64,000 bases of DNA, from contig OY365810.1 of assembly GCA_959347315.1 (NCBI GenBank), positions 28,882,924 to 28,946,923 of the forward strand, in the 5' to 3' direction. A program made the translations under genes and the position numbers. The notes beneath the pieces are model-generated. The model ran no database searches. It saw only the letters and a program-made list of their open reading frames with translations, and was not told the DNA's origin. Shown piece by piece: positions 43,029-55,558 of this stretch. How positions within the stretch are numbered: position 1 is the first letter of the stretch; every line of letters starts with the position of its first letter. This stretch comes from Bimastos eiseni. Its lineage: Eukaryota; Annelida; Clitellata; Crassiclitellata; Lumbricidae.

Positions 43029-45819
43029 TATTTTGTTGCTTCTGTTATCTGTTAACATGTTGAAGATGCTCACATTTGTGCCCAGACCATACTTGATGTA
43101 AGGGAGGCACACATGGCTGCAATCAGTCCTCTGCAACAGGGAGGCAGCAGGGCATGAACTGCAGTGTTGAACCATGGAGTATATTTGATCTAGAATTGGT
43201 TTTCTACATTGTTAAGATGCTGTTACAACACTGTACACTCATTGTATCTTGATTATATGAATGGATGTCCATTAGTTAAGCTATTCTTGTGCACTGTGTT
43301 GTGAAATTGTCCTGGTGGATTAAATTTTAAAAATATAAAAAAATGTGTAATTTTTTTCATTCCCTTGGCACATCTGCAAAATATTCTATGTTATGTGTAA
43401 CTTTAACGACAATCTACGTGAAAATCATATGAACAAGACAAAGATGGATGGTTGAATTTTCTGATTTACTTGTAAAGCAATTACAAATTGCTTAAATTTA
43501 CATAGCACCAGATATCATGTCCACACACTACACACAAATTTCAAAATAGATTTAAACATTTGAACCAAAGAAGCCAAAGACGCAATTGCTGATGACAGAA
43601 CTGGTTTCAAATGACTGTACAAAAAAACGCATTCATTTGATGGCTGTTTGAAGACACTATTGATCTGACAGAATGTCTAAACTAAAAGCACCCACTGCTA
43701 TAAATAAACATCCACTAATAAAAAATAAATGTGTATTGCTGAACAATGACCTATATTACTATTGAGCCATGTATAAAGGCAAGTGTTCTATCTACATCTG
43801 TAGAAATTGTCACTCCTGAAACTACACGATTTTCACTAACGACAGTTGTTACAATACATACATGGAAGAGGCATTGTAACACCAGTGAACATAGCTCCCA
43901 CCAAATACTTGTTATCACTCGGTGCAATCAAATAAATAGTTCTGAAACAGTTCAGGTCGATGCTAACGCAGTCTAATAACTACAGATTCTAAAGATAAAG
44001 AATCTGTTCATATGTAAACAATGATCATAATTTAAAACAACTATCACAATTCAACTTTAGAGGTTATCTGTAATCTTATACATACAGTTTGTTGTTGAAC
44101 CCACTTAGTATGGGTAAAACAGGGAACTCCAACCCAGAAGACCAAGTAATCAGAGCCATGACATTTAAACTTTCTTATTTTACACTGCCCAACACCATAA
44201 TGCATAATTCTTCCTCATACATAAGCATCAATCTTTTCCAGAAAGAAAAGCATTGGCAATTCTTTGCTTAAGTTGTACAGTATAATCGAGTGATAAATAT
44301 TTTAAATCTGTCTTCAATTGTTTACTTCCTTTAGACTTCTTTTATATGGACAAAAGCTGTTTTCTGTGCAAATGTTTCTTTTATATGGGTTTAAAGAACT
44401 ATGCATTGGATAAACATGCGTTGGACATAGCTTCTGGCCACTGGCAAAAACCCAAACACCTTGACTGCCGCAGCCTATGCCCCTTTGGTTGGTCGGCTGA
44501 GATGCAGCATGTGATAAGGAAGAAGACAGTTGCTTCAGCAGCAGAGCTGGCCTAACCACAGACAACAGATGGATGGATGTGAAGATGCACAAAGAAACGA
44601 CGGTCTGCCACAACTTCTGCTGCTGCTACTGCTGCACATGTTACTGTTAATTTATGCCATTCAGCTTCAACTGAATGCTGCAGTCCACAAGGCTGAAGCA
44701 ACACACAGCAAGCGCTGGTCTACACTAAAGCACAGTGCGGAGGCAGACAGCCCAGTCAGTCGGTCGGTCTGACTAACACGGCCAGACCAACAGCCACCAG
44801 CAGCTGCTGGCTGGCGTGGGAGCAAGCAACCGGCCAGCCAGCCAACCTGGCTATTAGCAAACGAACTAAACAGCTCTAAAGAGCCTGCCAGAAAGGCAAA
44901 CAGAAACTGTTAATCTTCTCATTTAGAAATCCACCGAATAGCACATACAACGTGGAGAATTTCAATAGACCACCTGTGCTTTCATTTGAACAGCTCATCG
45001 TTCACTATCATTTCGGCAACCGTCAATCTAAACAAATGCATATGAAAGTATGCACAAACAAATCCAATGTCTCTTTTTTCACTGTACACTTAGTACAAAC
45101 TGATGATGTCCTGTTACTTCAGAATGTTAATGTCACAACAAAAAAGCATAATCTAAGAACACTCTTCACTCCTAATAAGTACTCGAACACAGGACCCCAC
45201 CATAATATATTCAGTTTTACGATGCAGCATGGTTGACAACACCAACGGAGTCCATCTGATTTTCTTCTTTTTACCTCATTATAATGCATCAAAGTATCAA
45301 GGACACGAAAAGTAGAGGACAGGAAATGGCCACAAGTATTTGGATCATGTATTAAATTAGGGTTTATAATTTCTTCATACATCCGCACAGACTTGCAAAG
45401 CCTGATCGCAAACAAGGAGCATGAAACACTTAGAGGCAAAGTCTTTTGCAACCAACAACAACCAAAAACATTCAGCAACATCTGATCATTCAACCAAAAT
45501 CAAACTCAACATGGTGTCATGTAATGTATCGTTGATTCAAATCACTTTCTATTAAGTCACGCTTAGAAAGCAATTATACAAACAAGTTTTATCACTTAAG
45601 TAAGAAAGAGTCAAAGGCTATCATTAAGCTTTAAAAACATTACATAACATGAACATCCCATGAATGCTTGGTTAAACACTTACACAACCTTGAAAAGCTT
45701 AAACACAAGTTCATTGGAAAGGTGAGATTTTAAGGACATACTAAAAATAAAAAATGCACAAAGAGCAGCTCAAGAAGTGGAGCTAAAAATCACATTAACA
45801 CATTGCTGTAAAACATTAT

Positions 45820-45892
45820 AACCGTTGCTGGTCATTAATGTAGTATGGTGACCTATGTATAGTATATGGTCACTGCTACATTAACAACCAGC
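45820..45892. repeat. Hairpin with CTGGT...ACCAG ends
   Basis: GCTGGTCATTAATGTAG and GGTGACC are mirrored by GGTCACTGCTACATTAAC and ACCAGC. The GTTGCTGGT/ACCAGC end words are shared with 27324-27541. Confidence 0.65.
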
Positions 45893-47217
45893 AAAGTTTC
45901 AAACCATTACTAAAGGCTTTTTGCAACCAACATAGATCTGTGAACATGTTTCAAAAACTAAAGAAAAGAGGTTACACAACAGACTAGATAAGACATATAT
46001 CAGAAATTAAGTAAAACAACCAATGATGCACCCCATCTTTGGAAGTGCTCATAGAATGAGGTGATTACAATTTGGCGAAATAACCCTGTATTAGAATCTG
46101 CCTCACAAAGGTCAGCTTATAAACGAGTGCATGTGTGAGCTGTATTTTCGATGTTCCATGTACAACTCCAGCACATCATATCTAAGACTTGAATGGCAAA
46201 TAATAGTCAGGAGCATGACAACACGAAAGCCAACACAGATTAAAGCCTCATACGTGCACGCACACACAAAAGCCTGTAGCCTTTTAGCAAAAATAGCCAG
46301 AGAAGGATTAGAGTAGTAGAATCACTGAACAAATAACTTATGCTGCAAATCAATGAAGTTAGATTCTTCCAGATGAACCAATCACATACAACTGTCCAGT
46401 TGATTGACTGAATTTGTCAACCACTATTCGCTCAATTGTAGCAGTTCAATTAACTTTCAGCATAAAGTTTAAACTAGCTGACTGGATCATTTCATCAGAT
46501 AACATTGATCGAAGGAATCATTTTCCGGAACTCCAACAAATTAAGGTCACATTCCCACATCTAATAGAATGCAAAACAAACATAACTAATCTTTTAATGT
46601 TTCTTTAGACCATCAAAAGAACAATGACTGCAAATTCTAATAACTCAAAAGCAGTCAGTTAACTAATTTATAATTTCACTATTTTATCATTCTATTAATA
46701 TGCCAGTAGCATAATTTATTAAATCAATAGTACCTTATTTTATTATTAATCGCTCAAAGCAATTAATATTTTAAGACAACAAGCCGCTATTTGTAGCTTT
46801 ATGCTGCATGAAAATCACTTGGTTCGTCATTACAATTGTCACATTTCATATGATGGCACTGAAAGTTAATTAAAAAAAGCAGGTTTACTAAAAACTAGCA
46901 GCAATGACTGCATTATGGAATTAATTATCAATTACAATGAACACTATATACCATAATTAAGAAATAAACTTTAAAACCCAACTCAGGCATCCTTATATTC
47001 ATTACTCTTCATCTTGGTTGCTTCCTCCATAAACCGTTTGCTGGTCTACCTCTTCTCTCTCTCTCTGTCTATCTCTCTTTCCCCAACTCTTCCCATTCAT
47101 TCCATCAACAATCCTTAGTTAATACTCAGTAGCAATTTTTAATGCCTCTTGCAAAAACAACTTTAATAACCATTGTTTATTTCTGCCCACAATATGTTAG
47201 TTTAGCATAATCAACAT

Positions 47218-47662
47218 TTCTATCTTAAGATATTAGTTTAGCCTGATCACTATTTGTATGTTAAGATAAGATATTAGTTTAGCCTGATCACCATTTGTAT
47301 GTTAAGATATTAGTTTAGCCTGATCACTATTTGTATGTTAAGATATTAGTTTAGCCTGATCGCTATTTGTACGTTAAGATATTAGTTTAGCCTGATCACT
47401 ATTTGTATGTTAAGATATTAGTTTAGCCTGATCACTATTTGTATGTTAGGATATTAGTTTAGCCTGATCACCATTTGTATGTTAAGATATTAGTTTAGCC
47501 TGATCACTATTTGTGTGTTAAGATATTAGTTTAGCCTGATCACTATTTGTATGTTAAGATATTAGTTGAGCCTGATCACTATTTGTATGTTAAGATATTA
47601 GTTTAGCCTGATCACCATTTGTGTGTTAAGATATTAGTTTAGCCTGATCACTATTTGTGTGT
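47218..47662. repeat. 36-bp minisatellite, about 12 units
   Basis: Unit GTATGTTAAGATATTAGTTT + AGCCTGATCACTATTT, highly similar from copy to copy. Variants are CAC(T/C)ATTT and GT(A/G)TGTT, and one unit has an extra AAGAT at about 47270. There are no spacers, so it is not a CRISPR array. Confidence 0.95.
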
Positions 47663-50510
47663 TTTGGCCAATGTCCAATACTGGATGCAGCAATCCGGAA
47701 CATGCACACAAGAATGCCAAGCTTGTATCTGCCTTTATCTCTACAGAAGTCACTTGTTACATAAAGAGAACTTGACACACAGAGATATTCAGCAACTGAT
47801 AAACACGAACTAGAAGCAGTTTAATGGCAGAGCCTGGACACTGAATACACACCATTTGTTTCGATGATCACGAATGGGATATGCAAATGGCCACAAATGA
47901 CCCATGACCTCTGCAAACTGTTCAAGGGAGCATTAATTTGTGCATCACTTTACATCTAAAAGTATGCATGCATAAACAGCATTGACTAAGGAAACACTCA
48001 GGCATGTTAACAACAACAACAACAACACAATTGGTTATGGGGCCAGAGTTGAGTAGGTCTCAATTCACCTGACACTAACACCAAATGCCCAAAGGCAGGC
48101 ACAATAAATAACACAACAAGGACACCAATCAACTCATACATATATTCGTTGGAACAAATGATCTGCAGTAGGTGTGTGCCAATATAATGACACCTTCATC
48201 TTCACCAATTTCTTTAATTCATGATCGCTGGACTTTGAAAGCATTCTCAGCATTCTCATCCACTCGTGTAATACCAGTGCCATGCTATACAAAAGCATCA
48301 GTCAATGGCAGGCACACCAAGTCTTATGTAAACACAACTCCCATAACAAACAGAAGCATTTACATATCACTGGAGATAAACCAAACACAAAGCAGCCATG
48401 TTTAGTTTACATTGCAGATCATGGACAGAACATTCTCTGCTATTCTTCTTTTACTCACAATTACCTCCAATGCAATTCAGCTGTCAGCTAACGATGATGC
48501 CCCAGTAAACTTTTGTTTCGATATCAAAGAATGAACTTCAGCAAAGATATATTGCATATACATGTAAGCAAGAACAATCCAGAGACTGTTCAGAAGCATG
48601 GTTCACTGCACCTTGCCAAATTCTAAACACCTATTTAATTAATTACCCTGGATTGATTGGATTCGTTTTGGCATGAGCAAGCCATCCATAACTTGTATTA
48701 CTAGTTTTTGTTCAACCACTATCTCTTGCTCTGGATTACATCATTCACTGGAGGTTGAAAATCATTCTGCAATCCAAGGCAGCTCCATTTCTACACTACA
48801 AAGGTCAAAATTTAAGGATGTTACTGCTCAACAGTGTTTGTGGAAAAATCCTAGGACACACAACCTCATAGAACACTTGACCTCCAGAGTCAAAAAAATG
48901 TGAAAACCAAGGATATATTGTTTCTATGACCTCCACCTGAAGAGGTCAAATTCCACCCAAAACTATGAAAACTTGGATGTCAATGCCACAGCAAATATCA
49001 CCTCCGTCTGAAAGATATTTTACGAATAGATGTTAACACAAGGAGGTTCAAAACTTAAATGCATATGGCTCATATCCTTGTTGGGAGATGAAAATCTTAC
49101 GACAACAAAATTCAAATCTTTGGCAGTCAAAAATGGAAACCATGACCTCTCACTGATAAAGATCGAAAGCCAAAAGCACTTGACCTCCCAGCAAATGCAG
49201 CTTATAACGGCTAAAACGAATTAGCTCAAAATTAAAATCCAGGGTATTCTGTCGCAGTTGCAATCAATGACATTACACAAGTAATGAATGACAGACCGTC
49301 TGATAAACACACTAGAGAGACGAAGGCACTTGACACGATTTATGCATAAAGGCACTTATCACACTTTACATATAACTACAAAGCATTTAACATCGAAACC
49401 AATCAATTGAAGAGCACTTAATTTCAAATGGTCACAAGGTGACACCGACAAATTCATATATTACACAAGCCTCATTTCCTGATTTTTCAATCCTGATCAG
49501 GCAAGCTACAACTTTTTCCTCTATTAAACTATATGGCATATTACCTGTAGTAGTTGAAATACCACAACTACATGTATAATTTAATAAATACTGTTTTATT
49601 GTGGTCTTCCTTTAATTGCCACTATTAATCATGTTATTTCAACGATAAATTTCTTTAGATAATTTCAATGAAGGCATCTCATGATGTTCTGCATGGGTGA
49701 ATGCCACGAATATCAATCAACTGCGTCTGATGACAATAGAAACATCGAAGGTGACCATCAATCTCGGCTGTGAACAGCAAATGGCAAAGACAACAACATC
49801 CTTCTGTATTTACATGGCTCTAAAGAAAGACCTAGTTAGGAGAAACACGGTCCGTCAGTGAAAGGGTCTGAGGTACTGAGATGTGACATCAGCAATCCAA
49901 CAGCAGGACCATTTCGAATTAGTAGGCATCAACTTTCTTATCAGCTGCATCAACAGGAAAGATTTTGAATAACAGCAATCACAATAACAGAAAATAACAA
50001 ACAACAGAAACAATATACATTAAAAATCCACTCTATGTAGTCTTTCATCAACACCTCAAAACACTTTTACCTTTAGAGTAAAAAGATTTTGAAGCTTTGG
50101 AGAAAAACATCAACATTTTCTTTCTGGTCTTGTCAAAAAACATTTGACACTATATAAATCGATTTCTTCAAGATGATACAGCTTCATGTCTTTTTTTCGA
50201 AAATAACAGTTTTCTTGAATTGAATAATATGCACAAACTTTGCTTTTCGTTGGATGAGGTATAAGCATTTTCTACAATGATATAACAGCAATGCATCTCA
50301 TCCACAAAAGCTCCAAAATCGAAAGGTTAAAACGGCGCTAATCTGAGCGATACTTAACCTTAGTCGGAAGGGTACACATCAAAAACCACCAACCTGACAT
50401 GAATGACGAAGGCACAGGTGGTCAGGAAAGGCAACAGGCAAACACACAAGGCACATTGATATTCAACGAAATCTGCATGAAGCTAAGAATATTACAATGA
50501 GAATTCTACC

Positions 50511-52292
50511 TCAGGCATCCTGATACAACTGCGTGGCAATGATGTCGTTAGTCGAGACCGTCTGGCACGCGACACTGGCAAATTTCTTTGGCTTGACGAC
50601 GCCACCAACTGCCGTGCGCGCCTCGTTCTTACCCACCTGGCCATTCTGCATGCCGTCAGAGCCGATCGTCGCGCCCCCTGTGCTGCTGCCGTAGAGGAAC
50701 GATGCGCTGAAGTCCGGCACGAAACGAAGGTCGCTGAGTGCAGAGGCCGACATCTGGTAGCTCTCTGGCACGATCGACACGGTTGCCCGCTTGTTCTTCT
50801 CCTCGTCCTGCTTGAAATTCCAGATCGGAATGACGCCTGCGCCGCTCAGTTCCGCATCATTAAACACGGCGACCGGATCGGAGAGACCATCGCGGTCGGG
50901 CTTTGGGAGGAATTCGTTGATTTCATCTTCGATGCTGACCGAGTGGCTCAGCGACATCATTCCTCTGCCGCCAGATGGCTCTGCATCATCAGATGCCAAC
51001 GACGAAGGCTCCTGTTCGTTTTCTTTCCAGACGTGTGTCGCTTTCCACTTGGCACGGCTAGTCTTATGAGCAAGAATGGCATTAAAGCACAGCATCTCGC
51101 CAATCTGGAAGTGCTTCTGTAGATCATCCATCGGCTTCTGCATGATTGAACGATCAAAAAACACGTGCTCGTGCTCGCCAAGATCAATAATTCCCCAGAG
51201 CTTTGCCACATGAAAGATCTTTCCTTTTCCTGTGTTGGTCGATCGTCCTCCACCGAGGGCCGGCGGCGGCTTGCTTCCGGTTATGATGACGCTCAGCTTT
51301 GCGTTCTTAATCAAGTCGACAGTGTCTTCATCAATGATAGTGAATATGCCGGAGTTCCTCTTGAGAAAGTCCTCCAGTTCATTCTGCGATGTGCCAGCTG
51401 TGCCGTGGACGTTGTCCGACGCCTGTCCAAGACAGATCAACAGTGTCTGCAGTTTCATTGCACCCTTCTTTTCAAGCACGTCCTTGACATACATCACCGC
51501 CTTGTACTCGTTTGCCGTCATCGTCACAGGTGAGTTGTGTCGTTTGAGACCAGGTGTGCTTGGTGACGGCATCAGGTGACCCTGGTTCTGGCTCAACTGA
51601 CTTCTATCACTGAACGAATGCGATCGGTGGAGTGACGACATGTTCTTCTGAGGTAGACTCCTCCTCTGAGGCGGAGGTGTCTTCGGAGGAACAACAGTTG
51701 AAGTCGGAGTGGCATCATCGTTGGGAAGATCGAACGTGATCCTGCGCTGAGTCGAGGGTGTTGGCACTGGTGCCAGGCCTTCACGCAGCGTCACTTGGTC
51801 ACCCTGAACCTCAAAAATGTGCATGTGACGAAGCAGCCACTTTTTGAACTCCAGCTGTGGACCAACGATGTTACGAACTTCCGACGTTGTCTGCGAAAGA
51901 TGCCCGGCCAGACTCTTGATCGGGACCCACTTCTCCTCGCGCTTGCCTAGCTGGTGCTGGAAAAACTGGACAGCCTCCATCTCGACGGAAACGTCCGGAA
52001 GGCTACGGCGCGACGCAGAAGACGAGGCGCTGCTCTCCTGCCCCGTTGTTTCCTCCTCTTCCTTGCCATCGTAAAGCGCCACCATGTTACCTCGGATGGT
52101 AAACAAGGAAGGATATTTGAGGAGGAACTGTTTGAGGCCACTCTCGTTGCCGCCGGCAGCGGTCCTCATCTCCGGGGTGAAGTTGGCGCTTCCGAATCGA
52201 CCGGCCAGCTGAGAAATGGTCAGTGGCCCGGTGCTGTTCATCAGCACCTCCAGAAAGTACAACATCGCTTTGTGACCCGGTTCGTCTGACAT
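50511..52292 (-). CDS. Egalitarian-like triple SAWH-domain protein with cold-shock-like domain, no exonuclease
   Basis: An uninterrupted 593-codon frame. Residues about 7-75 (LTISQLAGRFGSANFTPEMR...LLKYPSLFTIRGNMVALYD) closely resemble the N-terminal winged helix repeated in Egalitarian. Weaker copies lie at 104-170 (FKKWLLRHMHIFEVQGDQVTL) and 261-328 (LEDFLKRNSGIFTI). A beta-rich domain at about 336-424 (GKIFHVAKLWGIID, HVFFDRSI, AKWKATHVW) looks like a cold-shock/OB fold. The linkers are Ser/Pro-rich, and ASVACQTVS (572-580) near the end resembles a dynein light-chain LC8 (TQT) site. Egalitarian links mRNAs to BicD and dynein and has a 3'-5' exonuclease-type domain, which I do not see here. 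An RNA-binding adaptor role is an inference. Coding is CpG- and GC-richer than its flanks. A donor-like GAGGTAGAA just after the stop is the only hint of more exons. Confidence 0.82.
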   Translation of the reverse strand: MSDEPGHKAMLYFLEVLMNSTGPLTISQLAGRFGSANFTPEMRTAAGGNESGLKQFLLKYPSLFTIRGNMVALYDGKEEEETTGQESSASSSASRRSLPDVSVEMEAVQFFQHQLGKREEKWVPIKSLAGHLSQTTSEVRNIVGPQLEFKKWLLRHMHIFEVQGDQVTLREGLAPVPTPSTQRRITFDLPNDDATPTSTVVPPKTPPPQRRSLPQKNMSSLHRSHSFSDRSQLSQNQGHLMPSPSTPGLKRHNSPVTMTANEYKAVMYVKDVLEKKGAMKLQTLLICLGQASDNVHGTAGTSQNELEDFLKRNSGIFTIIDEDTVDLIKNAKLSVIITGSKPPPALGGGRSTNTGKGKIFHVAKLWGIIDLGEHEHVFFDRSIMQKPMDDLQKHFQIGEMLCFNAILAHKTSRAKWKATHVWKENEQEPSSLASDDAEPSGGRGMMSLSHSVSIEDEINEFLPKPDRDGLSDPVAVFNDAELSGAGVIPIWNFKQDEEKNKRATVSIVPESYQMSASALSDLRFVPDFSASFLYGSSTGGATIGSDGMQNGQVGKNEARTAVGGVVKPKKFASVACQTVSTNDIIATQLYQDA

Positions 52293-52341
52293 CTTTTTTT
52301 GGGTCGTGTCAGCTGCTAAACGAAAACGTTTTCTTCTGAGC

Positions 52342-52462
52342 TCAGCAGACGTAGGAATATTTCGTCAAGACCTGTCGAATAACTGATTGGACGTCGTCGA
52401 AAGTAACAAAGTTGTCTTTGTCGAGCGATGTCTCCAGAGGTGCCTTCTGTTCCTCCTTATAC
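52342..52462 (-). CDS. Possible terminal coding exon of unknown gene
   Basis: After a good acceptor (GATTGATGCAG) the minus strand reads YKEEQKAPLETSLDKDNFVT followed by FDDVQSVIRQVLTKYSYVC and a stop. The residue mix is protein-like. The stop is only about 50 bp before the ATG of the SAWH gene on the same strand, so this is either the last exon of a different gene, an upstream ORF of the same transcript, or an alternative exon. The product is not recognised. Confidence 0.45.
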
Positions 52463-53419
52463 CTGCATCAATCAACAAGGACAAACATAAGTGACAGATT
52501 AATTAATACTTAAATGTACCTTAAACAGGCAAGAAGGCTAAAAAAACAAGATTTAAAGGGAGCAATTTTATGAAACTTCAACAGATGGATTATTCAAAAT
52601 GAAGCATAAACAGAAACCACAAAAACTTATTAACCATATAAATAACAAATTGATTTGCGTCAATAATAACATATGTTACAGATCAATAAAATTCAGCAAC
52701 CCCAAAAGAAAAATGTTCAGTCCTCCTCTAGCAGTGTTATCCAGTAAAATATCTATGTAATTAAGCTGTAAAACAGCAATCACTGTTGTCAATTCAAACA
52801 CGATAAATGAACCAATGATTATTCATTGACGAACTACCTCAAAGTGACATAAACTTTGCCACATTTAATTTATTTACTAAACAAATACGCGTGAAATATA
52901 AAAACAATTGGTCATGGGTACTGTATATTAAAGTGTACATGTATTTTATACTGTATACCTAAAGTACATAGGTACCTCATAAACAAATTTACATGGAGAA
53001 ACAAACTTTTAAAACTTGGAATGCCAAAAATGGAATAATTCCACCTTCCTTACTGATGACTTTAAGTTCCAGTAACACAATGTGATTAATGATAAATTTT
53101 TATGTGATGTATACAATGTAACTAATACAGGCCACTGTTTCAATCAATCAAGTTTATTTTACTGAACCAAGGCAAAAGTAAAATAGTAACCGAATCACAA
53201 GGCAATGTGGCTGGATTGAACTAGGAACAATGAGAAGGAGATCCCTAAAGGACCGAAGTCACGCTAAAGGGCCACCCAGTACATCATAATAACTAGTCAT
53301 TATTATCATCCTCAGTGCTCAAACATTGATTTGTATTCCTCACTGATTGAATTGCTGTACATTTTTAAACTAGAAAGATCTAGTATCGTAACAATGCTTA
53401 CCAACCAACCACGAAAATG

Positions 53420-53562
53420 TAAAAAATTATCTAATGGCACCATAACGACCCAGTCTCGAGGCCGTTCGACAGCTGATGACTAACGCATGGCTGATGGCCT
53501 GGTAATAGTCTGTCTCATTGGGAGAGGGTGCCCGGCCATCTCCGTTGGGAAGGATAAGGTTC
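53420..53562 (-). CDS. Possible coding exon of unknown gene
   Basis: The minus frame reads NGDGRAPSPNETDYYQAISH followed by ALVISCRTASRLGRYGAI. It looks protein-like, but entry from the obvious acceptor (TCTACAG, exon base 53570) would hit TGA at once, and no clear donor in the phase needed by 52342-52462 was found. A minor acceptor (GATGGAG) or a sequence error would be required. Weak call. Confidence 0.3.
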
Positions 53563-53697
53563 CTCCATCACTGTAGACGGCGTAGAAACGGAGGGTAAAA
53601 GCAGAATAAAAAGTAACACATAGAAAGATTGGCTTAATTATGAAAAACGAGAATGTTCTGTTGTCACATAAGTTTCTATGTCCCATCTGAGACTCAC

Positions 53698-53760
53698 CTA
53701 AGATGCGAATAGAAGCGAATGATCTTCCACTAGGAATCCTAGGTATTTCTTCGTCACGAA
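53698..53760 (-). other. Possible 5' UTR exon
   Basis: A strong donor (CTTAG then GTGAGTCTC) ends a short stretch just inside the GC-box/E-box promoter patch. No long frame. Probably the first exon of the transcript that continues at about 53570 and 52462. Confidence 0.35.
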
Positions 53761-53794
53761 AACTACTCTCCCATGTTGCGCATCACATCACAGG

Positions 53795-53815
53795 TCACGT
53801 GAGCGATGGGCGGGG
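53795..53815 (-). promoter_or_regulatory. TCACGTGA E-box plus GGGCGGGG GC box
   Basis: A palindromic E-box at 53795-53802 and an Sp1-type GC box at 53808-53815 lie in a CpG-rich patch, just upstream of a splice donor on the minus strand. This is a likely promoter for the minus-strand transcription unit that includes the SAWH gene. Confidence 0.5.
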
Positions 53816-54086
53816 TTTCTCGGTCTGACAGGCGGAGTTTTCGTTGGTACTCGGCCAAGGAATCTCTTACGAATCGTGTGTGGTGCTTTGGCACAATGGG
53901 CGGAACAGAGTTACAAATGTAAATATTTCGCAGAGAGTAACTTCCATTTGTAGTCTCATCACTTTGTAATGCAATGCAACTTAAATCTTCGAAAATTCGT
54001 GTCAAAGTGACCAGCTTATTTATCACGGCGCTATATCAAATCAAGTCTGCAAAAACCAGGGTTTTAATTGGTCTGTTCCGATGCCA

Positions 54087-54157
54087 GGTCAAAATCTGGG
54101 TCTGGTCAAACCGATGAGATACCGTCAAAATCCGGGTCAGGTCAACCGGATAAGACA
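54087..54157. repeat. Two tandem 36-bp copies
   Basis: GGTCAAAATCTGGGTCTGGT and GTCAAAATCCGGGTCAGGTC start two successive units that share CCGATGAGA / CCGGATAAGA ends. Confidence 0.55.
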
Positions 54158-55417
54158 GCGGTATGAGGGACTGGGAGGGACTAGGACTGCGTCGGAAATA
54201 GGCCTAGTTGGCAACTTTGCGGTCATGCGGAATGAGGTAGAGCCTACAACAGAAGGAGAACTAGGATAGAACAGCCTGAATCGGTTTAGAGATGAGTGGA
54301 AAGCTGCATGAGAGCTATATGGTCAGCGGAGAAGATGTTAGACTTACAGCTAGACGAGAGAGGATGATGAGAAACTGGTCAAAGAGCTGAAGTTGAAATT
54401 ATTAGGCCTATATCGGTCCAAACTCCATATATGCCTAGGGCCTACGCAAGGTCAAAAGCCCCAAATCTCTTAAACGGCCGGTGTTACCCTCAAGAAATAA
54501 GAATTAGCAGCATATCAGAGGGTGGCCAGCCGGGCCACTTAATTGGCTCGAGTCTCTGCTTCAACAGGGGCCTCGAAATTATATGGGCCTACAAAATTAA
54601 AATTTACTAAGTTCGGTAATACTATTGTTGGATACTAAATTTTCAATTTTACTTCTAATAAGTAACGATCGAGTTTAACGAACAATAATAATTTTTTTAA
54701 ATAGCTTCAATATAATAGTCAGATTCATTACATCAATTTGCGAGTCAAGATAGCATTACTATAATGAACAATTGGCGACTCAGACGTTTTCTAGTGACAG
54801 ATAATTAAGTAAAAATCGACAAGCGGGTTATCTACAATGACCAAAATAATGCAGCTCAATGAAGCTTGGGCCTATAGCTTAATTATATCATCGTAATTGA
54901 ATAATATTAAAAATATGTTAATGGTTTTTTTCTTTATCAAATAGGCTTCGCAGCCTCGATGATTTTCAGCAATTCAAGGACTATAGGAGAATAAATAAAT
55001 TCTATGGCAGAGGTTTCAAACAATATAGACTCAATATGTCGAGCACAATCGATCGCAGTCTTCAGACTTGATTGTGACATGACGACGGTTTACCGACAGC
55101 TCGTTCACTTTGAAGCAGAAGCCGGATGTGATGAAAATAATTCTGTATAAATAAAAGCTGGAGCGATGAAACATAATCCTGTTTAAATGGAAGCTGTATT
55201 GATGGAAGTTGTATTAAGCAAAATAATTGAACATTTGTTAAATAAGAATGATTAAATTAATTTTTTCCTAGATTTATATCGTTTTGATATATTGATAGAT
55301 ACTAAATGGCTACTTACCATTTGTTATTTGAATAAGACGAAGAGTTATGGAACTGAGGGACCTAAATATTGTAAATGGCACAGGCCACCTCGAACCTCTG
55401 AAAGGCCCTGGACAGGG

Positions 55418-55558
55418 GTGTCCAGAAAGGGGGTCCGGAGGCAAATGGCTTCAATTTCAGGTGGGGGATCATTTTTTGCGTCTTGGGGAATATATCTTGC
55501 CCTTCTGGCACTCGGGACCGGGAGATTTGCCTCCATCACTCAGGGAATTGACGCCCGT
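55418..55558. repeat. Dispersed repeat family A, copy 3
   Basis: GGGTCCGGAGGCAAATGGCT, TTCAATTTCAGGTGGGGGAT, GGGACCGGGAGATTTGCCTC and CATCACTCAGGG are in the same order as 3655-3795. It is the copy nearest to copy 1. Confidence 0.7.

Larger units (their letters stand above)
43029..50510. other. Long region without recognised gene
   Basis: It includes the EMC3 3' UTR (to about 43340) and probably the 3' UTR of the minus-strand SAWH gene. I see no protein-like exon. It holds a hairpin at 45820-45892, a 36-bp minisatellite at 47218-47662, CAG/CCAGC-rich sequence at 44600-44860 and several TGACCTC/AGGTCA words at 48780-49190. Confidence 0.6.

Noticed and set aside
44314..44860. Overlapping frames on both strands in a CAG/CCAGC-rich patch
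   Set aside because: Low-complexity composition on both strands and no domain; treated as non-coding or UTR.
47218..47662. CRISPR-like array
   Set aside because: The 36-bp units are directly adjacent with no spacers, and this is animal DNA.
53763..54026. 87-codon minus-strand frame (ending VTCDVMRNMGE)
   Set aside because: It overlaps the GC-box/E-box promoter patch and has no splice support; its codons look like CpG-rich promoter sequence read by chance.
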